11,894 nucleotides of DNA from Anaerolineae bacterium. GTDB lineage: Bacteria; Chloroflexota; Anaerolineae; Aggregatilineales; Phototrophicaceae. Below are positions 1-5,816 of this stretch, in pieces (the stretch's first letter is position 1; each line of letters begins with the position of its first letter). The notes below the pieces were generated by a model. It was not told the DNA's origin. It searched no databases and saw only the letters and a program-made list of their open reading frames with translations. Position numbers and translations under genes: made by a program. The stretch is from contig JADLHH010000239.1 in assembly GCA_020848855.1 (NCBI GenBank), positions 1-11,894 of the forward strand. The letters run 5' to 3'.

Positions 1-964
1 CCCGCGCGATGCGATCCACCGTGCGCTGGCTGGGCGCGCGCACGCTCTGCGCTTCCTCGACCATACGGATAATCCGGTTGACGGTATTGTCGGCGGTCAG
101 GCGCGTTACGCGGATTTCGAGCGCGCCGGAGCCGTTGATCGTCCCGGCGAACACCTCGTCGCCTACCCCTTTGGAGACCGGGACGCTTTCCCCGGTGACT
201 GGCGCCTGGTCGATGCCGCTCTCGCCGGACGCGATCACGCCGTCTGCGGCGATACGCTCGCCCGGCTTGACCAGAATCACGTCGTCGAGGGCAAGTTCAT
301 CGACCGGGATGATTTGCTCGCGTCCGTCAATCAGCCGGGTGGCGGTCGTCGGGACGAGCGTCATCAGCGAGCGGATGCTCTGGCGGGCGCGGTCGGCGCT
401 GAAACCTTCCAGCGCCTCGCCGACGGCGAACAGGAACACGACCGTCGCCGCTTCCAGCGTCTCGCCGATCAGCAGCGCGCCGACTGCCGCGATGGTCATC
501 AGCATGTTGATGCTGAAATCGTGGTTGATGCGCAGGTTGTTGATGCCGCTGCGCGCCACCGGGTACAGCGCGATCAGCGTGGCGACGATGTAGAGGGCGC
601 TCGCGGCGTCGTGGCTGAAAAGCGACGCCAGCACGCCGAGCAGGATGATCCCACCGCCGACGACGGCGAAGCGCGTCTCACGCTCGGTGAGCAGGAAGCG
701 AATGAAGGCGATGATGCCATTCTCGGTAGGGGCGGGCTTGGGCGCGGGCGCGGCGGTTTCGTCCGCCATCTTGTAGCCGAGCGCCTCGATGCGCTGTCTG
801 AGCGCGTCGGGCGCGACTTCGCCCTCGAACCTGAGCGTGCCGCCGATGAAATCGACCTCGACGTTATGGACGCCGGGGAATTTGCTGACGCCGTTGGAGA
901 CGGTGCGGGCGCAGTCGGCGCAGTCCATCCCTGCGATTTTATAGGTTTGCTGATGTGCTGCCAT
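1..964 (-). CDS. Heavy-metal P1B-type ATPase, N-terminal part (cut by window edge)
   Basis: An ATP-driven efflux pump for soft divalent metals (Zn/Cd/Pb class most likely) in the cytoplasmic membrane. The 321 codons present begin with a heavy-metal-associated domain, residues about 6-70, with the GMDCADC metal site at 12-18. A linker rich in Ala and Pro follows (70-82). Hydrophobic helices lie at about 99-117, 121-137, 152-167 and 170-185. The actuator domain carries the TGES phosphatase loop at 257-260. The CPx metal-binding helix, the DKTG phosphorylation site and the ATP-binding domain would lie beyond position 1, so full length (about 700 residues in the family) and metal specificity cannot be confirmed. 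The GMDCxxC form resembles ZntA/CadA pumps more than copper pumps (usually GMTCxxC). ATG 964 is the natural N-terminus, although no clear Shine-Dalgarno precedes it. A promoter and palindrome lie just upstream. Confidence 0.93.
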   Translation of the reverse strand, partial: MAAHQQTYKIAGMDCADCARTVSNGVSKFPGVHNVEVDFIGGTLRFEGEVAPDALRQRIEALGYKMADETAAPAPKPAPTENGIIAFIRFLLTERETRFAVVGGGIILLGVLASLFSHDAASALYIVATLIALYPVARSGINNLRINHDFSINMLMTIAAVGALLIGETLEAATVVFLFAVGEALEGFSADRARQSIRSLMTLVPTTATRLIDGREQIIPVDELALDDVILVKPGERIAADGVIASGESGIDQAPVTGESVPVSKGVGDEVFAGTINGSGALEIRVTRLTADNTVNRIIRMVEEAQSVRAPSQRTVDRIAR

Positions 965-1010
965 TGACTTGGCTTTTCGCTAGGCTTTCGTGTTGGTGAT
1001 ACGATGTCTC

Positions 1011-1036
1011 AATATATGTCTGTGTACGCATATATT
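1011..1036 (-). promoter_or_regulatory. Palindromic operator candidate over the ATPase transcription start
   Basis: A perfect 8-base inverted repeat, AATATATG (1011-1018) and CATATATT (1029-1036), is separated by 10 bases. Its core, ATATG-N10-CATAT, has the geometry I know from operators of ArsR/SmtB-family metal sensors such as CzrA. It starts directly downstream of the -10 box and covers the predicted start site, where a repressor would block transcription. No ArsR gene is in the window, so the regulator is inferred only from the site and its position. Confidence 0.55.
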
Positions 1037-1039
1037 TTT

Positions 1040-1067
1040 AGTATAGTCGAAATCTCCGCTGAGTCAA
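1040..1067 (-). promoter_or_regulatory. Sigma70-type promoter for the metal ATPase
   Basis: Read on the minus strand, TTGACT (1067-1062, five of six consensus bases) is followed by a 16-base spacer and TATACT (1045-1040, five of six). The expected start of transcription is near 1033, giving an untranslated leader of about 70 bases before ATG 964. It is the best promoter match I found in the window, and it faces the ATPase gene. Confidence 0.7.
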
Positions 1068-1099
1068 TGACCTGTGGTTAAATTTGTGGGGAAATGGAT

Positions 1100-2065
1100 T
1101 CAGAGACGCCAGGCGGGAGCGCGGTCAACTGCCGGATCATACGTGAGCCTCTGGAGACTGCCGCCGCTGGCATCCATCACATAAATATCGGTGTTGTCGC
1201 CTCGTTCGGATACAAAGGCGATTTGACTCCCGTCGGGCGACCACGTCGGATCCATGTCGTCGGCAGGGTCATTCGTTATTCGCCTCAGATTAGAGCCATC
1301 CACGTTGACGATGTAGATCTCGGAATTTCCATCCCGGTCGGAAGCGAAAATAATCTGTTTGCCATCCGGCGACCAATCCGGCGAGCCATACCAGGCGGGG
1401 TGGTTGGTGAGATTGAAAGGCGCGGCGGTTGGATCAAGCGCCTGAACGTATATATCCATCACAAGATCGCTCGTACTATTCTGCAAAACGGGATAGGCGA
1501 AGTAGCGCTGATTTGGTGACCACGCCGGCGTAAGTTTTCGCTCGAAGCCAAACGTAAGCTGCCGGATCGTTCCCTTTTTGACGTTGATGACGTAGATATT
1601 CTCCCCGTCATGGCGGTTCGACTGAAACAGGACGAACTCGCCATCCGGCGACCAATCCGGGAATGTATCGAACTGAGCGGGCGCCCAAAAGAGGTTATCC
1701 GGCAGGGTAAGCTGCTGCTGAGTGGAGCCATTGGCATTCATGGTATAGATATGCCAGGCGCCCCGCTGCGAAGAAAATGCGATTTGTTTACCATCGGGCG
1801 ACCAGCTTGGAGACCAGTCCGAATCAGACGAATTCGTAATCCGCTGGACATGTGAACCATCGGTATCCATCACGTAGATGTCATCAAATTTGTCTCGGTT
1901 GGAGACAAACGCGATCTGCCCGTGCCCGCCGCCGAACGGCGTTGGCGTGAGCGTCGAATCCAGTTGCGCTGCGCTCGTCGTCGCGGCGCTGAAACCCAAT
2001 ACCGCCGCGACCAGCAGCAGACCGATTTGCGTCCAAACCACCCACTCCGCGACCGCACGCGCCAT
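1100..2065 (-). CDS. Exported PD40/TolB-like beta-propeller protein
   Basis: Probably an extracytoplasmic beta-propeller with no visible catalytic site; role unknown. A hydrophobic signal or anchor segment covers residues about 9-28 and is followed by SAA-Q, a possible signal-peptidase site, and a TPTP linker. The rest consists of PD40 repeats: five WSPDG-type motifs (one degraded to WSPN), each preceding a strand such as KQIAFSSQRG and an IYVM-type strand with DG or NG turns. The N-terminal strand GQIAFVSNRD lacks its own WSPDG, and the protein ends with the lone strand APAWRL. This fits a six-bladed ring closed by N- and C-terminal strands. I prefer ATG 2065 over GTG 2071 because a GGGGG stretch sits 5 bases before the ATG but touches the GTG. 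GC is near 53% in a sampled line, below most neighbours. Confidence 0.85.
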   Translation of the reverse strand: MARAVAEWVVWTQIGLLLVAAVLGFSAATTSAAQLDSTLTPTPFGGGHGQIAFVSNRDKFDDIYVMDTDGSHVQRITNSSDSDWSPSWSPDGKQIAFSSQRGAWHIYTMNANGSTQQQLTLPDNLFWAPAQFDTFPDWSPDGEFVLFQSNRHDGENIYVINVKKGTIRQLTFGFERKLTPAWSPNQRYFAYPVLQNSTSDLVMDIYVQALDPTAAPFNLTNHPAWYGSPDWSPDGKQIIFASDRDGNSEIYIVNVDGSNLRRITNDPADDMDPTWSPDGSQIAFVSERGDNTDIYVMDASGGSLQRLTYDPAVDRAPAWRL

Positions 2066-2202
2066 ACGCACCCCCAGTGTATAGAACTGGCTTGATCGTA
2101 AGGCGGCGCAACGGGAAGCAATCGACGGTTACCTGACGGCAGGCTGCTCGCCAGCCGACGGATATTGGGCGGGCGAAGATTGACAAGGTATGACGAGGGA
2201 TG

Positions 2203-2229
2203 AAAAAGGGCAGACACACAGATCTGCCC
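2203..2229 (-). terminator. Rho-independent terminator of the SDR gene
   Basis: On the minus strand, GGGCAGA (2229-2223), an 8-base loop and TCTGCCC (2214-2208) form a perfect 7-bp stem followed by TTTTT (2207-2203). It lies 25 bases after the SDR stop codon. The same DNA is part of the dispersed repeat described separately. Confidence 0.7.
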
Positions 2230-2233
2230 CTAC
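2208..2233 (-). repeat. Dispersed palindromic repeat, copy A
   Basis: Read on the minus strand this matches 22 of 26 bases of the copy at 8629-8654 on the plus strand. Both begin GTAGGGGCAGA, share GTGTGT in the centre and end in GCCC. The differences are clustered in the loop and at the start of the right arm. This copy is embedded in a terminator. Confidence 0.7.
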
Positions 2234-2254
2234 GAACTTCGTGATCTGAGGGGA

Positions 2255-2965
2255 CTACGACCGCCCGTACACCTCGAGACTCGCGCCGTGAATTTTAGCG
2301 GCGGCGTCCGAGGCGAGGAACAGGATCGCGTCGGCAACGTCGTCCGGCGTTACCCATTTGGAGGGGTCGGCGTTGGGCATGTCGGCGCGGTTCTGCGGCG
2401 AATCGATAGTGCTGGGCAGCACAGCGTTGACGTTGATATTCAGGTCGCGCAGCTCCAGCGCCATGCTCTCGACGATGCGCTGGGCGGCGGCTTTGCTGGC
2501 GCTGTAGGCGCCGTTTTTGGCGCTGCCCTTGAGCGCGGATTTCGCCAGCACGACGACGATCTTCCCGCCCGCACCGCGCTCGACCATCGCCTTCGCCACG
2601 CGCCCGCAGGTGACGTAGACCGGGCGCACGTTCAGGGTGATCACCTTGTCCAGCACGCTCACGTCGCTCTCGTGAACCGGCTTGCCCGCCGCGTAGCCGC
2701 CGACGGTGTGCGCCAGCACGTCGATGCCGCCGAAGCGCGCGACCACGCGCCCGACCAACGCATCGACCGACGCCGGATCGCCCAGATCGGCGGCTTCGGT
2801 CATGGTCGCCGCGCCGAGTTCGTCCGCCAGCGTTTTAAGCTCGTCGGCGCTGCGCGAGACCAACGCCAGCTTCGCGCCCTGCGCCGCGAACCGCCGCGCC
2901 ACCACCTGCCCCAGATTACCGGTCGCGCCGGTGACCATCACGACCTTGCCATCGAATGACGCCAT
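2255..2965 (-). CDS. Short-chain dehydrogenase/reductase (SDR) family protein
   Basis: A classical-size SDR of 236 residues, cytosolic, using NAD(P)H on an unknown carbonyl or alcohol. The Rossmann motif is TGATGNLG at 12-19. Ser38-Arg39 after the second strand (LVSRS) suggests NADP preference. Asp60-Leu61 is the adenine-ring contact. HTVGG at 86-90 replaces the usual NNAGG. Asn112 (LNV) is the structural Asn, and YSASK at 154-158 supplies catalytic Tyr154 and Lys158. The active-site Ser, expected 13-14 residues before the Tyr, appears to be Leu140/Ala141; the nearest Ser is 143. Either the loop is shifted or activity is altered. ATG 2965 is fixed by a perfect AGGAGG seven bases upstream. A terminator follows, so the gene probably ends its transcript. 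The substrate cannot be read from the sequence. Confidence 0.93.
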   Translation of the reverse strand: MASFDGKVVMVTGATGNLGQVVARRFAAQGAKLALVSRSADELKTLADELGAATMTEAADLGDPASVDALVGRVVARFGGIDVLAHTVGGYAAGKPVHESDVSVLDKVITLNVRPVYVTCGRVAKAMVERGAGGKIVVVLAKSALKGSAKNGAYSASKAAAQRIVESMALELRDLNINVNAVLPSTIDSPQNRADMPNADPSKWVTPDDVADAILFLASDAAAKIHGASLEVYGRS

Positions 2966-2990
2966 TTCTCGACCTCCTCAATGAGCAGTT

Positions 2991-3043
2991 AGCTGTCAGC
3001 GGTTAGCCTTTGGCTAAAAGCTAATCGCCAACCGCTAAAAGCT
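2991..3043. repeat. Nested inverted repeat upstream of the SDR gene
   Basis: AGCGGTTAGC (2998-3007) and GCCAACCGCT (3027-3036) pair over 9 of 10 bases. Outside them, AGCT occurs at 2991-2994 and 3040-3043. Inside, TTAGCC-TTT-GGCTAA (3003-3017) forms a separate small hairpin, and a second GCTAA lies at 3020-3024. No T-run follows on either strand, so it is not a normal terminator. It resembles dispersed intergenic palindromes, but no second copy lies in the window. Confidence 0.6.
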
Positions 3044-3062
3044 GTCTTGATAACGCATACTT

Positions 3063-3404
3063 TCAACTATCCAGCGGCTTGATCTCGACGATCAAGCCGT
3101 CGCTCCATTCGTAGGCGGCGTCCATCAGCGCGGATACAGCGGCGGCAAGCTCCGGCTCCTGCGCAGGATCAATCGCGCGCGCCGTCCCATCCGTCTGCGC
3201 GGCGGTGCGGCTGCCGACGCTGAAGGTGACCGTCGGGGTGGCGAGAATATTCTGCACCCAGTCGGCGCGCTCACGCCCCTCCGAGACGATATAAAAGCAG
3301 CCGTCGTACTCCACATACCAGATTTCGATCTGGTGCGGCTTGCCGGATTTGCGCCCGGTGGTCGTCAAATAGAAGAATTCAGTCGGCTCGCCACCCTGGG
3401 ACAT
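3063..3404 (-). CDS. Deazaflavin (F420)-dependent oxidoreductase, Ddn/nitroreductase-like
   Basis: A 113-residue single-domain split-barrel protein of the Ddn family (formerly DUF385), members of which use reduced coenzyme F420 to reduce quinones, nitroimidazoles or other substrates. The family signature LTTTGRKSGK is at residues 13-22, WYVEYDGCFYIV at 29-40 corresponds to the barrel strands, and SEGRERADWVQNILATP at 41-57 is the conserved cofactor-loop region. The length is slightly short of the usual 130-150 residues, mostly at the N-terminus. ATG 3404 has AAAGGA six bases upstream. It is 47 bases downstream of the cyclic-nucleotide-binding protein gene on the same strand and may be cotranscribed. 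Use of F420 is inferred from family; no F420 biosynthesis gene is in view. Confidence 0.88.
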   Translation of the reverse strand: MSQGGEPTEFFYLTTTGRKSGKPHQIEIWYVEYDGCFYIVSEGRERADWVQNILATPTVTFSVGSRTAAQTDGTARAIDPAQEPELAAAVSALMDAAYEWSDGLIVEIKPLDS

Positions 3405-3437
3405 CGCTTGTCCTTTCTATCTGTCTCTGGAGCGCGC

Positions 3438-3452
3438 GGAGTGTTTCACTCC
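3438..3452. repeat. Small hairpin at the stop codon of the cNMP-binding gene
   Basis: GGAGTG-TTT-CACTCC is a perfect 6-bp stem overlapping the last base of the upstream gene's stop codon. No T-run follows on the minus strand, so it is better read as a processing or attenuation hairpin, or a chance palindrome, than as a terminator. Confidence 0.4.
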
Positions 3453-3802
3453 TACCGTTTTCGCAGCCGATCCGCCATCACATGCATCACCCGGATGGCG
3501 AAATTCGGTGTCTCCTGCACCATGAACAGGAATTCTTCGAGGGTGACGGGGGCGAGCCGGCAGTCGGTTCTGGCGACGACGGTCGCGCTGCGCACGTCAT
3601 GATCGATCAGCGCCATCTCGCCGACAATACTTCCCGTCTCGGCGGTATCGAGGTGTCTCCCATTCACGGAAATATCGACCGCGCCTTCCAGAACCACGTA
3701 CATGACTTCGGCTTTGTCGCCCTCTCGAAAGATCACGTCGCCTGCGTGAAACGAAATACTATTGGATTTATGCCGAAAAAGACCGCTCAGATCGCCGATC
3801 AT
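3452..3802 (-). CDS. Single-domain cyclic-nucleotide-binding protein (Crp/CAP effector domain only)
   Basis: A 116-residue protein made almost entirely of one cNMP-binding beta-roll (PF00027 type), with no DNA-binding helix-turn-helix. FHAGDVIFREGD at 18-29 is the first conserved loop. GEMALID (61-67) and RSAT (71-74) form the phosphate-binding cassette with the Glu and Arg-Ser that contact cAMP in CRP, so nucleotide binding looks possible. The C-terminal helix FAIRVMHVMADRLRKR ends the protein where CRP would continue into its HTH. ATG 3802 is chosen because AGAGAGG lies eight bases upstream; the longer reading from ATG 3844 has no ribosome site. A partner protein would be needed to transmit a signal. 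Two 10-base direct repeats lie just upstream. Confidence 0.88.
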   Translation of the reverse strand: MIGDLSGLFRHKSNSISFHAGDVIFREGDKAEVMYVVLEGAVDISVNGRHLDTAETGSIVGEMALIDHDVRSATVVARTDCRLAPVTLEEFLFMVQETPNFAIRVMHVMADRLRKR

Positions 3803-3836
3803 GAGGGTGACCTCTCTATTTGGGCTGCGGATACCG

Positions 3837-3862
3837 CCGATCATTATGCGATCCGATCATTA
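3837..3862. repeat. Direct repeat pair upstream of the cNMP-binding gene
   Basis: CCGATCATTA occurs at 3837-3846 and again at 3853-3862, a period of 16 bases. A partial third copy, CCGATCAT, lies at 3795-3802 over the start codon. It could be a binding site for a regulator, or chance similarity between two ATG-ATC-GG starts. Confidence 0.45.
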
Positions 3863-3879
3863 AGAGCAGGTCAAGAACG

Positions 3880-4335
3880 TCACGAAAAAGCGAAGTCGAT
3901 GAACAGGTCGCCGCTGTCGCGCAGCGTGCCGTGTTCGACGATGATGATGCGCGGGTCGGCGCTGCTCAACTGGCGGAGCCGGGCTTCGTGCGTGACCGGC
4001 TGCAGGCGCGGGAAGACGGCTGTGTATACGTGGTCGGGGTGCAGCGTCAGCGAGCGCGCGAACAGCCCGGCGCGCCGCAGTATCGCGGCGACTTCCGCTT
4101 CCGGCACGATCCGGTATTCGCGTGGTTCTTCGGCAGCCGCTGCTTCCGGCGCTTCGGCAGGCGCGATCAATTCGCGCAGGTCGCCGGCGGCGGTGCGATA
4201 CGTCTTGAACACGCCTTCGTAGTACGCCACGCGGGAAATATCGTTGACGCTGTCGGCGCGCATCTGCTGGCGCGCCTGTTCGGCGAGCGCTTCCCACCGG
4301 GCGATTAATAATGCCAGGAGCGCGGCGTCCTTCAT
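3880..4335 (-). CDS. Unrecognised 151-aa protein coupled to lutC
   Basis: I do not recognise a family. The ATG at 4335 overlaps the lutC stop as ATGA, which indicates coupled translation and probably a functional link to LutC. Residues 1-56 look helical and contain ISRVAYYEGVFKTYRTAAGDLREL (split around 33-56), a conserved-looking stretch. An Ala/Glu/Pro linker at 57-70 follows. Residues 71-151 look like a mixed alpha/beta domain, with HPDHVYTAVFPRLQPVTHEARL near 99-120 and a hydrophobic strand RIIIVEHGTLRDSGDLFIDF at 129-148. There is no signal peptide, membrane helix or cysteine, so it is probably a cytosolic protein. One guess is an accessory or regulatory subunit for the LutB/LutC pair, but nothing in the sequence demonstrates it. 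Confidence 0.8.
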   Translation of the reverse strand: MKDAALLALLIARWEALAEQARQQMRADSVNDISRVAYYEGVFKTYRTAAGDLRELIAPAEAPEAAAAEEPREYRIVPEAEVAAILRRAGLFARSLTLHPDHVYTAVFPRLQPVTHEARLRQLSSADPRIIIVEHGTLRDSGDLFIDFAFS

Positions 4336-5018
4336 CGCTTGACGACGACCTGAATTTTGCCGGGACCGTGTACGCCCAGCACCATCTGCATTTCGATGTC
4401 GCCGGTGCGGCTGGGTCCCGTGATGAAGCAGAAATTGGCGCTTTTCCGCAGCGGAAGCGCCTGCGCGCGCTGGGCGGCGACCCAGCTTTCGATGCGCGGC
4501 ACGATCTGGTTGAGCGTGATGACGACGATATGCACCGGCGCGAGCACCGTCGGGATGCGTCCCTTTCCAGGTGCGGTCGTGAACACCAGCGTGCCGGTCG
4601 TCGCGGCGGCGGCGTCCGCTCCCGTCAAGCCGACCTGCGCGTCGGCGCTGGCGGTCAGCGTCTCCATGCGCATCTCGTCGTGCGCGTCCGGCTGGATGAT
4701 TTCGATCCCGGCTTCGCGGATCGCCGCTTCCAGCCCATCGAGCGGAATGTGCGCGAAATCCCAGGCGAGGATGCGCTTCGCCTCGTGCTGCGCCAGCAGT
4801 TGCAGCACCTTTTTGCGGGCGGCGGCAGCGCCCCTGACCGGGAACACCTCGCCGGTGAGCGCGCCCAGCTCCCGCGTGAAACGCTCCAGCAGCGCATCCG
4901 GCGTTTCATCGTCCTGCGTGGTGACGTTCAGGTAGGCGGCAGGGCGAGGCGGCGCATCGGCGAACGGACGGCGGGCGGATCGCAGCTTGTTGAGGATGGT
5001 ATCGCGGGATGAGGACAT
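4332..5018 (-). CDS. lutC: LutC-like lactate utilization protein (LUD domain)
   Basis: The LUD-domain subunit of the LutABC-type L-lactate oxidation complex, or a paralogue of it. Its 228 residues match the family length. Hallmarks are SSSRDTILNKLR at the N-terminus, GLTGADAAAATTGTLVF around 130-146, LAPVHIVVI at 159-167, and the C-terminal GPSRTGDIE (201-209) with GVHGP (215-219). All are intact. ATG 5018 starts at the usual family N-terminus, although no Shine-Dalgarno is visible. It overlaps the next gene by four bases. In known operons LutC follows LutB directly; here three genes stand between them. A TATACT box lies about 35-40 bases before the start, within an inverted repeat, so lutC may also have its own promoter. 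Confidence 0.93.
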   Translation of the reverse strand: MSSSRDTILNKLRSARRPFADAPPRPAAYLNVTTQDDETPDALLERFTRELGALTGEVFPVRGAAAARKKVLQLLAQHEAKRILAWDFAHIPLDGLEAAIREAGIEIIQPDAHDEMRMETLTASADAQVGLTGADAAAATTGTLVFTTAPGKGRIPTVLAPVHIVVITLNQIVPRIESWVAAQRAQALPLRKSANFCFITGPSRTGDIEMQMVLGVHGPGKIQVVVKR

Positions 5019-5030
5019 GGGATTCGGCTT

Positions 5031-5074
5031 TCGGCAGCTACCAGTTTGCTTAGTATAGCGCCGAAGGCTGCCGA
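5031..5074 (-). promoter_or_regulatory. Possible lutC promoter flanked by an inverted repeat
   Basis: On the minus strand TATACT (5057-5052) is a good -10 hexamer, but the -35 sixteen bases upstream (TTATGT) is poor. The hexamer lies between perfect 8-base inverted arms, TCGGCAGC at 5031-5038 and GCTGCCGA at 5067-5074. The arms could bind a regulator or form a long hairpin. Support is modest. Confidence 0.35.
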
Positions 5075-5103
5075 CATAAAATGCGGTACTGTGACCGAGC
5101 GCG

Positions 5104-5496
5104 CTATTTCAGGCGATTCCACGACGGACGCAGCAGCACCCATGTGATCAGCACGACCAAGCCCGACACCAGCACGATGCCGATGTTGAAGCCGATCATC
5201 AGGCTGGCGATGGTCATGATGACGTGGGCGACTACCAAACCCCAGTAACCGATCCGGTAGCCCAGCCCGGTGAGGATGCAGAAGACAATCGCGGCAGCGG
5301 CGGCAATATTGACGACTACGACCGCAGACGAACTGTACAGCGTGTTATCGGCTGGGGTGATGTATGCCAGCGGGTTGTTGCCGCCGGTCAGAAAGCTGAC
5401 GAGCGTGAACAGGTTGTTGAGGATCACCAGCGCCAGCCAAGCCCACAGGAACCCGTTGCGCTCGTCGCGCGAGGAATAGCGAGTATGTTGAGACAT
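5104..5496 (-). CDS. Small four-helix membrane protein of unknown function
   Basis: A 130-residue integral membrane protein with a charged, hydrophilic N-terminus (residues 1-14) followed by four hydrophobic helices at about 16-36, 57-78, 84-102 and 104-122. The short basic C-terminus is RPSWNRLK. A hydrophilic loop at 37-55 joins helices 1 and 2. I know no characterised family to assign; similar small proteins are common as hypotheticals in Chloroflexota. ATG 5496 is chosen because GGGAG lies eight bases upstream; the longer reading from 5538 has no ribosome site. It sits between DUF4926 and lutC on the same strand, with gaps of 77 and 85 bases. Membership of the same transcript is possible but not shown. 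Confidence 0.8.
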   Translation of the reverse strand: MSQHTRYSSRDERNGFLWAWLALVILNNLFTLVSFLTGGNNPLAYITPADNTLYSSSAVVVVNIAAAAAIVFCILTGLGYRIGYWGLVVAHVIMTIASLMIGFNIGIVLVSGLVVLITWVLLRPSWNRLK

Positions 5497-5573
5497 CGGC
5501 ACATCTCCCTTCCTGTCTATTGTAATTAATTTCGACATAAATGGAGATGTTTGTTAGGGGATTCTCATCCGAG

Positions 5574-5816
5574 TCAGGGGACGAGCGTGCGAACCCTCAA
5601 AATCTCGTCGGCGCGCAGTGGCTCGATGACGGATACTGGAACGACGATCACAGCGATGCTCTCGCCGACCGCATTGAAGACTTCGAGAATGCAGCCTTCT
5701 TCCCCGTTCTTAGGATGAGGGACATACTCTACCAGAGTCGCTACATCGCCGCGTCTCAAGCCATAGTCGGGCAAATCCTGATTCAGCGCCACCTGTTCGT
5801 AAAGATCAATCTTCAC
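5574..5816 (-). CDS. DUF4926-family small protein
   Basis: An 80-residue protein matching the DUF4926 pattern I know: LYEQVALNQDLPDYGLRRGD at 5-24 (split family motif of aliphatic residues, L-P and G-L-RGD), an acidic strand GCILEVFNAVGE at 41-52, IAVIVVP at 54-60 and a closing DEILRVR at 70-76. It looks like a small SH3-like or beta-barrel protein; function unknown. GTG 5816 is the start, with AGGAG six bases before it. The frame overlaps the end of the DUF6883 gene by 11 bases, so the two are translated together. GC is near 52%, lower than lutB. The DUF6883-DUF4926 pairing is one I remember from other bacterial genomes but cannot check here. Confidence 0.82.
   Translation of the reverse strand: MKIDLYEQVALNQDLPDYGLRRGDVATLVEYVPHPKNGEEGCILEVFNAVGESIAVIVVPVSVIEPLRADEILRVRTLVP

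Larger units (their letters stand above)
2066..2254. other. Intergenic region between SDR and propeller genes
   Basis: These 189 bases hold the terminator and repeat copy at 2203-2233. The remainder, 2066-2202, shows no convincing gene. A TATACA hexamer near 2077-2082 on the minus strand could be a -10 for the propeller gene, but no good -35 goes with it. Confidence 0.5.

Noticed and set aside
314..967. Long plus-strand open frame opposite the metal ATPase
   Set aside because: Its translation is Arg/Asp/Ala-rich low-complexity without any domain, whereas the minus strand gives a clear P1B-ATPase. It is a GC-driven antisense shadow.
2232..2242. Short palindrome ACGAA-C-TTCGT after the SDR stop as an operator
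   Set aside because: Only five base pairs and placed downstream of a gene; expected by chance at this composition.
2288..2959. Plus-strand open frame of about 220 codons opposite the SDR gene
   Set aside because: The SDR motifs on the minus strand are unambiguous; this frame is an antisense shadow rich in Gly, Arg and His.
3438..3452. GGAGTG-TTT-CACTCC as a rho-independent terminator
   Set aside because: No T-run follows on the minus strand, and the downstream gene begins only 34 bases later with its own ribosome site, so read-through is likely.
3803..3844. Longer start for the cNMP-binding gene at ATG 3844
   Set aside because: No ribosome-binding site precedes it; AGAGAGG sits at proper distance from ATG 3802.
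4311..5012. Plus-strand open frame opposite lutC
   Set aside because: No recognisable domain; lutC on the other strand carries all family motifs.
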